Part shown: piece by piece, positions 16,324 through 23,570 of the stretch
How positions within the stretch are numbered: position 1 is the first letter of the stretch
How the letters are laid out: each line of letters begins with the position of its first letter
Virus record (IMG/VR): IMGVR_UViG_3300046543_000274
Coordinates: 1 to 30,931 of that record
Length of the DNA stretch: 30,931 nt
From: a virus
Direction: 5' to 3' (one strand)
Made by a program: the position numbers and the translations under genes
The notes under the pieces: generated by a model
What the model was told of the DNA's origin: nothing
The model's input: the letters and a program-made list of their open reading frames with translations, nothing else
The model's database searches: none

Positions 16324-16577
16324 TTCAACGACTCGTTGACAGTTGGGGCAGGTGCGTTGGCGTCCACTACCTTAACCCCATTATCTGCGTTGTTGACAGA
16401 TTTGATCATCGCCGACTTCGAGTTGGTATAGAATGACCATCCGGCAATGGCGATGGTGACGATCGCGCCCGCAAGGGCTGTGGCTGTGTCACTGTCGATA
16501 TAGCCTTTCCCCACAGCCCAACCACCGGCGGCTGCAAGGATGGAACGAAGGATACCTAGAACTTGATCACTATTCAT
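16320..16577 (-). CDS. Holin-like membrane protein (Pam3-gp28-like pattern)
   Basis: This 85-aa protein starts MNSDQVLGILRSILAAAGGWAV at 16577, with AGGAAG 6 bases upstream. Two hydrophobic helices (about 6-23 and 33-52) are separated by a short turn (GKGYIDSDTA), then a polar tail ends in ESLK. The pattern 'D.VL...R..LAA..G...GKG.ID..TA..L.GA.V.......W..' matches putative phage holins of the Pam3-gp28 type. Holins form inner-membrane lesions that time lysis. It directly follows the second tailspike and heads the small-gene run. No endolysin is visible next to it. Confidence 0.72.
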   Translation of the reverse strand: MNSDQVLGILRSILAAAGGWAVGKGYIDSDTATALAGAIVTIAIAGWSFYTNSKSAMIKSVNNADNGVKVVDANAPAPTVNESLK

Positions 16578-16591
16578 GTTGAGCTTCCTTT

Positions 16592-18676
16592 CTAACACGC
16601 GCCGGGAACACCATTCACGGTGAAGAAGGCTGCGGTCGGCACCCCAGCGGCACAGGTCGACCCAATCACCGATCCTGAGCCAACCGAGCCGCTGATGAGG
16701 GTGGTAACGTCAAAACCTTGGTTTCCATATATGGATATGTTCGCAGGTGACGATCCTAATAGTATCCCAAATGCCCCGGTGCTGGTAAAGTCGTGGAAGG
16801 TATTATTTGATATAACACTTGGCCCAACAGTGAAGCCAGAGTTCAAGGTGATGCCCTTATTCCCAACATAATTCCACGGCGATTGATTTTCTCCCTCAAA
16901 CGAGTTGTTTGTTAGGGCAATCCAGAAGCCGGCGTTTAGAAGTATACAGTTCGACCCACAGAAGTCGTAGTGATTTGCCGTCATGTTAAGTGTTTGTGGT
17001 TGGCCACTTGTTGCGGAGTCGGCCCTAAACCCATGCGCATAACCCAGGATTTGATCGCCAGTCATAGCAAGGGACTGACTATTGCCCTCCCACTCCACCC
17101 CAACTCCACCGAAGACTTGGGCTCCTGTCTCACCCCAACCGGCGTTGAGGTATGAGTTTGTCAAAGTGCAATTGAGACATTGGTCAAACTGAATGGTCGG
17201 CTGCTCAATCATTACTTGAGCGCCGTAGTTGAACATAATGATTGTATCCATAGTAATTTCTAATGATGGATTTGAAGCGGTGTATACAACACTAATCGAT
17301 GGAGGGATGCCACCAGTGCCATAGCCGATCGCCCCATCCCATTCTTGGAGGGTGATATGGCTGATGTCGATTTGAAGTGTACCAACTTCGGAGATACAGG
17401 TGGGAGTACCGCTATTGCCAGTTGCGCCACCTAGGCATAGAATATGATCAATCCATTCCACTTCGGCTATGTTTTGATCGAGGCCGATTGCTCCAGGAAC
17501 AAGCTTGAAGGTGAGCCCGGAGATGTGGTTGCCACCTGTGGCAGGGGCCCATTTAAATACGCTCTCGTCAGGAAACACTGTTTGAATGATAGAGTTTGGA
17601 AGCTGACCTTTTATACCAACCCCTTGAGGGACGGTTAGGCCTGTTGAAGTGGCGATGTAGTATGTTCCGTTACTGAAGTTAATTGTGCCCGGTGGAGATA
17701 AGGCACCAGCAGCCGTGAGTGCGGCTTGGATTGCCGCGCCGTCGTCGTGGTAAATACCTTGAGTTGTGGCGGCAGTGGTTGATGCACCGGCAAGGGTTAG
17801 GCTTGTGGTCCCGCCACCGCTAGAAATGGTGGTAACCAGCGCATCTGCAAGTGACCCTGCCCATGCCGTTGTCGGCACCCAATCGATGAATGGGAAAGCG
17901 GTGTAGCCTCGATCTTCGAAGTAAACTTCGCCATTTGCCACAATGCCGACAGTTGTGAACGTGCCGCTTATGTTTTTGAGTACGGCATATCCCGACGGCG
18001 CTGTGCCTGAAGCTGGCGCTGTCCAGGCAACGAGGTTGAAGTTGGCATAACCTAACGATGCACTGCCGGTGGTGGTTTGGAAGGATGCGATCAGAGCGCC
18101 CACACCACCATTAGCATCGAGGGAGGCAATTCGGTATTGATAAGTGGTGACGCCTGGCGTGCCTTCCGGCGTGACAACCCCTCCGGTTGGGGGATTGAGA
18201 GTGAAGGCGGCGCCTGCGTGATTGACGCGGATGCCTTGTCCATTGACGAAATCCTTCGCCAGGGCTAGTGTCAGGGTGTGCGATGCTGCTGAGATTGTGC
18301 CCGTGGTGTTTTGGGCCGATCCACTAACGTTGGCAATGCCAGCACTTGGGATCGTGCAACTCCCGCCAAGCGCGCAGGTAACGCCGTTGACGATGGTTGA
18401 TCCAATCACCTGCCCGACCTTGGAGGCGGTGCTGATCAGCACGTAGGTATCGGTAAAGCCAGAGGTGTTGGTCGTGCCGTTGGTGATGGTGGTTGACCCA
18501 CCGCCCCCAACTGCGGCCTGGACGAAGGCGGTGCTCGCACAGGAATTGTCACTGGTCCCAGGTGGGCGAGTTTGGCAAAACACCTGTCCCTGCGCAATGG
18601 CGTGTTCAGTCCCACGTTGGGCGAACGGAACGGCGAGAGCGATGAGGGCGAAGAACCCGATGAGCCACTTATACAT
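16592..18676 (-). CDS. Tailspike-like protein, beta-helix, with N-terminal signal peptide
   Basis: This 694-aa protein begins with a Sec-type signal: basic MYK, hydrophobic core about 4-18 and a plausible cut after AIA28. Next come a Cys-containing linker, a Gly-rich stretch and an Fn3-like module at about 176-258 (TYQYRIASLDANGGVG...WTAPASG...GYAV). From about 309 (IYHDDGAAIQAALTAAG...INFSNGTYYI) it has the 'DDGAAIQAAL' start and short Asn/Gly-rich strand repeats of a right-handed beta-helix of the pectate-lyase or spike type, suggesting polysaccharide binding or depolymerisation. No catalytic residues can be fixed by eye. The start overlaps the upstream stop by 8 bases (ATGTATAA). The beta-helix DNA is clearly lower in GC than the N-terminal DNA. 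Confidence 0.8.
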   Translation of the reverse strand: MYKWLIGFFALIALAVPFAQRGTEHAIAQGQVFCQTRPPGTSDNSCASTAFVQAAVGGGGSTTITNGTTNTSGFTDTYVLISTASKVGQVIGSTIVNGVTCALGGSCTIPSAGIANVSGSAQNTTGTISAASHTLTLALAKDFVNGQGIRVNHAGAAFTLNPPTGGVVTPEGTPGVTTYQYRIASLDANGGVGALIASFQTTTGSASLGYANFNLVAWTAPASGTAPSGYAVLKNISGTFTTVGIVANGEVYFEDRGYTAFPFIDWVPTTAWAGSLADALVTTISSGGGTTSLTLAGASTTAATTQGIYHDDGAAIQAALTAAGALSPPGTINFSNGTYYIATSTGLTVPQGVGIKGQLPNSIIQTVFPDESVFKWAPATGGNHISGLTFKLVPGAIGLDQNIAEVEWIDHILCLGGATGNSGTPTCISEVGTLQIDISHITLQEWDGAIGYGTGGIPPSISVVYTASNPSLEITMDTIIMFNYGAQVMIEQPTIQFDQCLNCTLTNSYLNAGWGETGAQVFGGVGVEWEGNSQSLAMTGDQILGYAHGFRADSATSGQPQTLNMTANHYDFCGSNCILLNAGFWIALTNNSFEGENQSPWNYVGNKGITLNSGFTVGPSVISNNTFHDFTSTGAFGILLGSSPANISIYGNQGFDVTTLISGSVGSGSVIGSTCAAGVPTAAFFTVNGVPGAC

Positions 18677-19076
18677 TCGAGTCAGTCACTGTGAGAGGGT
18701 TGCTGGAACCGGTGACGGCCAGGGCTTGCCATGCGCCTTGACACTCGCCGGAGAAAGTGCGTGAACCACCATTAGCGTAGATGCGGTAACCTCCAGCAAG
18801 AGCGGAGGTAGTGGGGGAAAGTGCTACGTTGGACAAGGACACCTGTCCACTCACGGCATTCTGTAGTGTGCTGGCACTAGTCCAACTTGGGTTGCTGGCT
18901 TGGACAAAACACGGGAACACGACAATGTCCACGGTCCCCGGGTTGTCGAAGGTGATCTGTGTCCGCTGTTGGTTGGCCGGTGCCACCACCTCCGACGTAG
19001 TGCCGAGGTTGCTGAACGCATAGACCTTGCCACCTGAGGTGGGGCCTACCGGTGCTACGTCGAAGGCAGAAGGCAT
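18669..19076 (-). CDS. Hypothetical phage structural-type protein
   Basis: This 135-aa protein starts MPSAFDVAPVGPTSGGKVYA at 19076, with AGGAT upstream. It is beta-rich with frequent Thr/Ser/Gly and the pattern 'QQRTQITFDNPGTVDIVVFPCFVQAS', 'AGGYRIYANGGSRTFSGECQGAWQALA'. This pattern is common in small phage proteins that decorate heads or tails. Two Cys (about 56 and 112) may pair. It sits between the 185-aa protein and the spike. Function unassigned. Confidence 0.7.
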   Translation of the reverse strand: MPSAFDVAPVGPTSGGKVYAFSNLGTTSEVVAPANQQRTQITFDNPGTVDIVVFPCFVQASNPSWTSASTLQNAVSGQVSLSNVALSPTTSALAGGYRIYANGGSRTFSGECQGAWQALAVTGSSNPLTVTDSNV

Positions 19077-19082
19077 GGCGAG

Positions 19083-19640
19083 TTATCCTAACTGACGAGC
19101 AGATTTGTTCAGCTTATCCATCATCGCGGCTTGGTTAACCGAGATAGTGGCAAGCTGTTTGACGAGGTCCTCGAGGCCGGGGATGACGAGTTGTTGCGGG
19201 ACCTGTGCCTTGTCCCGGATCGAGGCCATTTCGGTGTCGAAGCGTTCGATGAGGGACTGGCTGTGGGAGATGCCATCCATTCCTTCGGGTTTGTACTGCC
19301 AAGCTGTGGCGAAGGAAGCGGAGATTTCCCGAGCTTCGGCGTCGAGCGGGTCCATCTCAGGGGTGGGATCGCCGAGGAACTCAACGTCCCCGGGATTGCC
19401 CTTACCCTTATGGCAGACGATGATGTTGCCGTCGACTTCATCAAAGCTGCCACCTTTGGCAACTCCAACACCTTCCGGCTTCTCCGTCCAGTCTGCGGGG
19501 TCCTTCAAGTCCAGGAACCGCGGGACTTGCATGCGGAGCCGATCCTCACGCCCGGTCTTGCGGTTGATTTGCTTGTATTCCCATTCCCAAGGTTCGACAA
19601 CGTTAAGGTAGTGGGAAGTGCGTAAGCGCCAACGTGCCAT
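19083..19640 (-). CDS. Conserved phage protein of the capsid-spike interval
   Basis: This 185-aa protein starts at the ATG at 19640 (MARWRLRTSHYLNVVEPWEW), which follows the upstream stop by one base and has GGAG about 8 bases before. The N-terminal part 'MARW.LRT.HYLNV....WEYK..NR.TG' and 'IIVCHKGKGNPGDVEFLGDPTPEMDPLD' is a pattern I recall from podoviruses next to the cement gene, function unknown. The C-terminal 60 residues are an amphipathic coiled coil (IPGLEDLVKQLATISVNQAAMMDKLNK). No signal peptide. A role in head completion is possible. Confidence 0.75.
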   Translation of the reverse strand: MARWRLRTSHYLNVVEPWEWEYKQINRKTGREDRLRMQVPRFLDLKDPADWTEKPEGVGVAKGGSFDEVDGNIIVCHKGKGNPGDVEFLGDPTPEMDPLDAEAREISASFATAWQYKPEGMDGISHSQSLIERFDTEMASIRDKAQVPQQLVIPGLEDLVKQLATISVNQAAMMDKLNKSARQLG

Positions 19641-19641
19641 T

Positions 19642-20298
19642 TCAATTCTCCGTCCATTCAATGTAACCATTGACAGTGCTGGGGGCAGTGCCGCCCACGT
19701 AGTTTAGGCAGTACTGCTCCGTGGTAGCGCCTGAGGGAATGTCCAGGCCCTGACTATAGGCATCAACACTAGTGCCGAATTGCCAGATCAAGGTCGGGTT
19801 CGTTACAGGGGTTGTCGCAAGAGCGGAGAGGATGATACTCGAGCGAATGGTGGTGACGGTACCGCCGATGGTAGGATTGCCACCGGTGGTATTATACGCA
19901 ACCACCACCGCTGTAGCGGCAGGGTTTGCGGAGTTGAGTGGGTAGGCAATCGGACCATACGTCGCGGCAACAGCAGCCGTGCCGGTGTCGAGGCCTAGGT
20001 TGTGGTTGAGGTAGATCGGCTGGGTCAAGCCAGTTCCGGTTGCGCCAATCTCGATCCTCCGCACACTGATGGCTTTGGTTGCCGAGCCAGAGATGCAGAA
20101 GAAGTCGGTTGGAGTGGCGGCCGGGACTAGCTTGAGGATTGCCGCGGAGTAGGTCTTTGCCCGAATGTTGGCGCAGTTAATACCAACAGCCGGGACATAG
20201 TTGACTCCGCAACCCGCAGTCTGTGCGTGTGCAGAAGGCGCCGGAACTAGGGCATAAAGCCCTAGCGCCATCGCCGTGGAGAGGAGGAGTTTCTTCAC
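19642..20298 (-). CDS. Secreted-type phage protein of unknown function
   Basis: This 218-aa protein has an unmistakable Sec signal peptide: MKK, core LLLSTAMALGLYALVPAP and cut after SAHA25 (AHA|Q). The mature part begins TAGCGVNYVPAVGINCANI, has four Cys in all, and is rich in Ala/Thr/Gly with strand-like repeats (SAAILKLVPAATPTDFFCISGSATKAISVRRIEIG). It lies among head genes, between the capsid cement and the 185-aa protein. It looks like a beta-sandwich decoration-like protein. A periplasmic signal on a protein in this position is odd. Start by ATG at 20298 with AGGAGA nearby. Confidence 0.8.
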   Translation of the reverse strand: MKKLLLSTAMALGLYALVPAPSAHAQTAGCGVNYVPAVGINCANIRAKTYSAAILKLVPAATPTDFFCISGSATKAISVRRIEIGATGTGLTQPIYLNHNLGLDTGTAAVAATYGPIAYPLNSANPAATAVVVAYNTTGGNPTIGGTVTTIRSSIILSALATTPVTNPTLIWQFGTSVDAYSQGLDIPSGATTEQYCLNYVGGTAPSTVNGYIEWTEN

Positions 20299-20310
20299 AG
20301 CGATTTCTCC

Positions 20311-20868
20311 TTAGTTCGCGACGTTCACGCCAGCGGGATAGCCGGAGTAAGTCGGGCCCGATGCCGGGATTTGCTGGTCAAGACCCATCGCCACAAACGC
20401 TTCGATCTTGCCGAGTGAGTTGGTGGAGGTGGTGATGAAGTTTAGTTTAAGAAACCGGGGGATACCCTGACCCGGGATTGTGCGTGGAACATCAACATTG
20501 GCGAGTTGGGTACCGGCAAGAACAGCCGCAGCCGCATAGGCCGGGGATGTCCACATGGTGGTTAGGGTGCCGATACCACCAGAGCCATCATCAATCGCGC
20601 CCTGGAGTTGGAGTTGGATGGTGGTGCCGGCCGAGAAACCCACCGTAGCGATGGCGGAGAGTTTCATTGCCGGATCATCGCCAATGCCGATGTCTCGTGC
20701 GCCGCCACCATTGGCAGAGGATGGAATACCCGAGGTAACGCCAAGGTCGAGGATGTTGGACGCCGCCTGAGTGCCGGTGGTGGGAAGGTCAGCATAGGCC
20801 GAGGTGGTGATGCCACCGCTTGCCCCATTGCTGGTCCCGGTGAAAAGCATAAGTCCGTCGATGATCAT
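20311..20868 (-). CDS. Bbp16-family capsid cement protein
   Basis: This 185-aa protein begins MIIDGLMLFTG, the conserved start of the Bbp16 cement family, followed by ...ASNILDLGV...GGARDIGIGDDPAMKLSAIATVGF and the closing '...LKLNFITTSTN.LGKIEAFVAMGLDQQ'. The family clips the capsid lattice at three-fold positions to stabilise the head in BPP-1-like podoviruses. It is encoded directly after the major capsid gene, as in BPP-1. AAGGAC about 8 bases before the ATG at 20868 gives the start. Confidence 0.87.
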   Translation of the reverse strand: MIIDGLMLFTGTSNGASGGITTSAYADLPTTGTQAASNILDLGVTSGIPSSANGGGARDIGIGDDPAMKLSAIATVGFSAGTTIQLQLQGAIDDGSGGIGTLTTMWTSPAYAAAAVLAGTQLANVDVPRTIPGQGIPRFLKLNFITTSTNSLGKIEAFVAMGLDQQIPASGPTYSGYPAGVNVAN

Positions 20869-20911
20869 GATACAGGTCCTTTTTAGGTGCTGGTTGCTCG
20901 CTGCTAACTCG

Positions 20912-21955
20912 TTAGGTCACCTGCGCTTCGGTGGAGGTGATCGCGTCAACCGTTCGGATGGGAACGCCACGGAAGGTGGTGACGACCATACCGTTGAACT
21001 CCTCGAGACGGAGCAAGACGTTGGTTTTGTTCATCGCCTGTAGGTCGAGGTAGGTGCGGATGATACGATTGCAGTAGAACACCAAGCGGCCCTGGTTTGC
21101 GCGGACCTCGGGAGTGTCCGAAGTCTGGATGGCGGTGGCGTTGGCAGGCGCAGTTGGCAAACGATACAACCCACGAACGAGGAGGTTGATTAGGTTCGCC
21201 GCCGAGACACCTGTTAGCTGCGTCACGTCGATGTTGGCGATACGGAACACATAACGCCAATCGCGGAGGACAAGGCCGATTTCCCACTTGAAGTGGTCCC
21301 GGTAAGCTTGGTAGGTGTTGGATGCGCTGTCCAGCACAGGCCATTCGCCCATATCCCGATGCTGAAGGCCAGTGATTTTGCCCTTCGGGAAAGTTGCGTG
21401 GAGAGTGTCGTTGCCCCACACCACGCCCCAGATGGAGGTGTTGGTGTTGGACGTGCCGCCGCCGTTGAGGACGTTGTTGGCGGTCTGCGAATTAGCAGTC
21501 GTCACTGTGCTGTACCGTGGTGCAAGCCCGGTGAACCGCTCAGGGTTGACGTGCTGGTTGCCGTAGATTAGGGTTGTGGCAACCTGCTGGGACATACCCT
21601 CTAGGAACGCTTTAACTTCGGAGAGACGGAACTCCGCGGTGTTGCCGTTGAGGTCCGCAATGTCCTTGTCGATGACGGCGTAGGTTTCGAGATTACCGCA
21701 CGTGTCGACGATTTGCGCGGTCGTGCTTTTGGCATTGGGAACACCTGTGTTAAGCAAGCGCCAAGTTGCCTGCGGAAGGCCGGTCCGGACTGTGGTTTTG
21801 TGTCCGGTTTCCTGATTGCCCTGGACAACGAGCATGTCGTCAAGGATTTCATTAGTCTGGGAGAGGAGTTCGATGATCGAAGCTATTCTACCCATGCCGT
21901 CTGTTCTTTTGGCCCAATCTGCGTACGTTAGGGCCACACTACCGATGGTCGCCAT
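20912..21955 (-). CDS. Major capsid protein (BPP-1 Bbp17-like, HK97 fold)
   Basis: This 347-aa protein has the typical starting segment 'TYADWAKR.......IIELLSQTNEILDDMLVVQGN', then GHKTTVRTGLPQATWRLLNTGVP and 'AVIDKDIADLNGNTAEFRLSEVKAFLEGM', the N-arm and E-loop/P-domain features of BPP-1-type capsid proteins. A conserved later section is 'GNQHVNPERFTGLAPRYST'. No N-terminal delta-domain is evident, in keeping with a separate scaffold gene. It is followed by the cement gene. The ATG at 21955 overlaps the HNH gene's stop (TAATG). Confidence 0.9.
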   Translation of the reverse strand: MATIGSVALTYADWAKRTDGMGRIASIIELLSQTNEILDDMLVVQGNQETGHKTTVRTGLPQATWRLLNTGVPNAKSTTAQIVDTCGNLETYAVIDKDIADLNGNTAEFRLSEVKAFLEGMSQQVATTLIYGNQHVNPERFTGLAPRYSTVTTANSQTANNVLNGGGTSNTNTSIWGVVWGNDTLHATFPKGKITGLQHRDMGEWPVLDSASNTYQAYRDHFKWEIGLVLRDWRYVFRIANIDVTQLTGVSAANLINLLVRGLYRLPTAPANATAIQTSDTPEVRANQGRLVFYCNRIIRTYLDLQAMNKTNVLLRLEEFNGMVVTTFRGVPIRTVDAITSTEAQVT

Positions 21956-22440
21956 TACAGTGTTCTCCTGTGAATTGCAAACTCTCCAGCGATTTCATCA
22001 GCCGCCCGTAGGTATGCTTGATGCGCTTCTTCTGGAGAATTAAAATTACCCAAGAACTTCACCTGACGACCGAATTGGATTTTTGAATACCACTGTAGGT
22101 ATCGTTTGTCCAAGTACGCCCCTCTGAGGCCGGACTCTCCAAGTGTAGATTGAGCATTGAAGTTATTCTGCGTACGCGTACATACTCGTAGATTAGCGAT
22201 ACGATTATCGCTGCCGTCACCATTGATATGGTCTATTTCGTCGGGATATTCTCCATAGACGTAGTACCATGCCAAGTGATGTTCGTAATGTTTAGTGTAG
22301 TCGATTATGATACGACGATAGCCGTGGCCGGTGAATGCACCTGCACGATCACCTTCCTTGGCCCGACCACGAGACACACGGTTGGTGAACCAGCCTGTTT
22401 CGGGATTGTAATCGAACATATCTTCAAGATATATGGTCAT
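21955..22440 (-). CDS. HNH homing endonuclease with AP2-like domain
   Basis: This 161-aa protein has an HNH core at about 51-95: HHLAWYYVYGEYPDEIDHINGDGSDNRIANLR, in which His71 and Asn80 are probable metal/catalytic residues. The C-terminal part, about 102-154 (SGLRGAYLDKRYLQWYSKIQF...EEAHQAYLRAADEIAGEFA), is an AP2-like DNA-binding domain. This domain pair is typical of free-standing homing endonucleases that move between phages. It sits exactly between scaffold and capsid genes (ATGA in front, TAATG behind), and its DNA is more AT-rich than its neighbours (24 of 60 G+C in bases 22141-22200, against 34 of 60 in 21601-21660, by hand). Confidence 0.92.
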   Translation of the reverse strand: MTIYLEDMFDYNPETGWFTNRVSRGRAKEGDRAGAFTGHGYRRIIIDYTKHYEHHLAWYYVYGEYPDEIDHINGDGSDNRIANLRVCTRTQNNFNAQSTLGESGLRGAYLDKRYLQWYSKIQFGRQVKFLGNFNSPEEAHQAYLRAADEIAGEFAIHRRTL

Positions 22441-23099
22441 GCATTCCCCGACGGAAGGTTCGGATACATCATTTCCGCTAGGCTCTTACGGGGTTGATTG
22501 GGCGCTTCCTGACCATTGGGCGATGGGCCGCGTCCGGTGACATGTTTGCCCTCGATAAAGGATTGCGACATCTTCCAGAAGGTTTTGACGAATGCAGGGT
22601 GATCGCCTGCGCCGGTTAGGTTCATGGCTTCTTCGAAATCGGCGCGGAGCTTTGGGTCGAGGGAGGCTTTGAACTGGCCGATGTCGGATTTGATTTGGTC
22701 AAGTCGGCCCGCCATGTCAGGGTCTTTCTCAACCTGGCTGCGCCAATCAGCCCGCATGGCTTCGACGAATTTCACGTTTTCCTTCGACAGTTCCTCAACT
22801 CGCCCGTTCCAAACGCCCATCAACTTATCGGCCTGAGCTTGTGTGAGATTAAGTTCCTTGAAGACGGGGATAGCTGCGTCGATGGCGGACTGGTCGAGGG
22901 ACTTACCATCGGCAGGTTTGAACTCGTACTTTTCCGGGGCGCCGGTCGGGGTGGTGGCATCGGGTTGTTTGGCATCAGTTGTCGTAGTCCCTTGGCTCTG
23001 ATCCTTGAGTGTCCCGTCCGAAGTCCGGGCTTCCGGCGTATTCCCCGGAATCTGTTCGGTCGGGGTTGACTGCGGCGTCGAGTTCGGTTCGTCGGCCAT
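22437..23099 (-). CDS. Capsid scaffolding protein
   Basis: This 220-aa protein has a disordered Pro/Thr/Gln-rich N-terminus (about 1-55), then EKYEFKPADGKSLDQSAIDAAIPVFKELNLTQAQADKLMGVW, a motif of podovirus scaffold proteins. An amphipathic helical region and a basic C-terminal end (NQPRKSLAEMMYPNLPSGNA), probably the capsid-binding part, complete it. Gene order before the major capsid gene fits. GGAGAG 8 bases upstream of the ATG at 23099 supports the start. That start lies inside the preceding gene, 125 bases before its end. Confidence 0.85.
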   Translation of the reverse strand: MADEPNSTPQSTPTEQIPGNTPEARTSDGTLKDQSQGTTTTDAKQPDATTPTGAPEKYEFKPADGKSLDQSAIDAAIPVFKELNLTQAQADKLMGVWNGRVEELSKENVKFVEAMRADWRSQVEKDPDMAGRLDQIKSDIGQFKASLDPKLRADFEEAMNLTGAGDHPAFVKTFWKMSQSFIEGKHVTGRGPSPNGQEAPNQPRKSLAEMMYPNLPSGNA

Positions 23100-23385
23100 T
23101 AGCTTCTCTCCACATTGTTATGTATTGGTCTGGGCAGTTCTGCATTATGTCTAGATAGATACGAAGTCCTACGTTGCGTTCACCCTTCACCGCAGCTTCG
23201 GTATATGGATTGCCAGTCCATGGATCGGAGAACATATGGCAGGACTCGAGGAGGTCGTAGAACCATTGACGCCCACCTGGACTTGAAAGACAGGACTTGA
23301 GAAAGTCTGTCTTCATCTGGTCCGCCCGTTGCTGGGCTTTTTCAGCAGCGCGGATTTGTTTACGATCGGAGGCGTTGTAGGGCAT
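22975..23385 (-). CDS. Bbp19-like phage protein
   Basis: This 136-aa protein has the conserved section 'SSPGGRQWFYDLLESCHMFSDPW...AAVKGERNVGLRIYLDIMQNCPDQYITMWREA' (about 35-95), which matches a small protein family encoded upstream of scaffold in BPP-1-like phages (Bbp19). Its role is unknown. The last 41 codons read through the scaffold's start in another frame; that extension is acidic and Asp/Gly/Ser-rich and probably less conserved. The ATG at 23385 overlaps the DUF4177 gene's stop (TAATG). Confidence 0.82.
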   Translation of the reverse strand: MPYNASDRKQIRAAEKAQQRADQMKTDFLKSCLSSPGGRQWFYDLLESCHMFSDPWTGNPYTEAAVKGERNVGLRIYLDIMQNCPDQYITMWREANGRRTELDAAVNPDRTDSGEYAGSPDFGRDTQGSEPRDYDN

Positions 23386-23570
23386 TAGGACTTGGGCCGC
23401 TTTGCTAGGATGAAAACCGAACAGGTGGTGTAGTCGGCGTTGAAAGCTGAACTCTCGTTAACAATCTCCCAGCCTTCCCCACCGAGGGCGTTGAACCATT
23501 CTAGACGAAGCCTTGACACATCCATGGATGTGAAGGTTTGGTTAAAGCTTTTATATTCCCACTGGGTCAT
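23385..23570 (-). CDS. DUF4177-like small protein
   Basis: This 61-aa protein is MTQWEYKSFNQTF... with 'LEWFNALGGEGWEIVNESS......VFILAKRPK', the 'WEYK...LN.LG.EGWE.V......FKR' pattern of DUF4177. The family is widespread and of unknown function, a small beta-helix-beta fold. It is found directly after the portal gene and is ATGA-coupled to it (23567-23570). Confidence 0.8.
   Translation of the reverse strand: MTQWEYKSFNQTFTSMDVSRLRLEWFNALGGEGWEIVNESSAFNADYTTCSVFILAKRPKS

Noticed and set aside
20904-20917. Short palindrome CTAACGAGTTAG at the end of the capsid gene as a terminator
   Set aside because: The stem is only five base pairs with a two-base loop and no U tract follows; the downstream gene has its own SD in the same gap.
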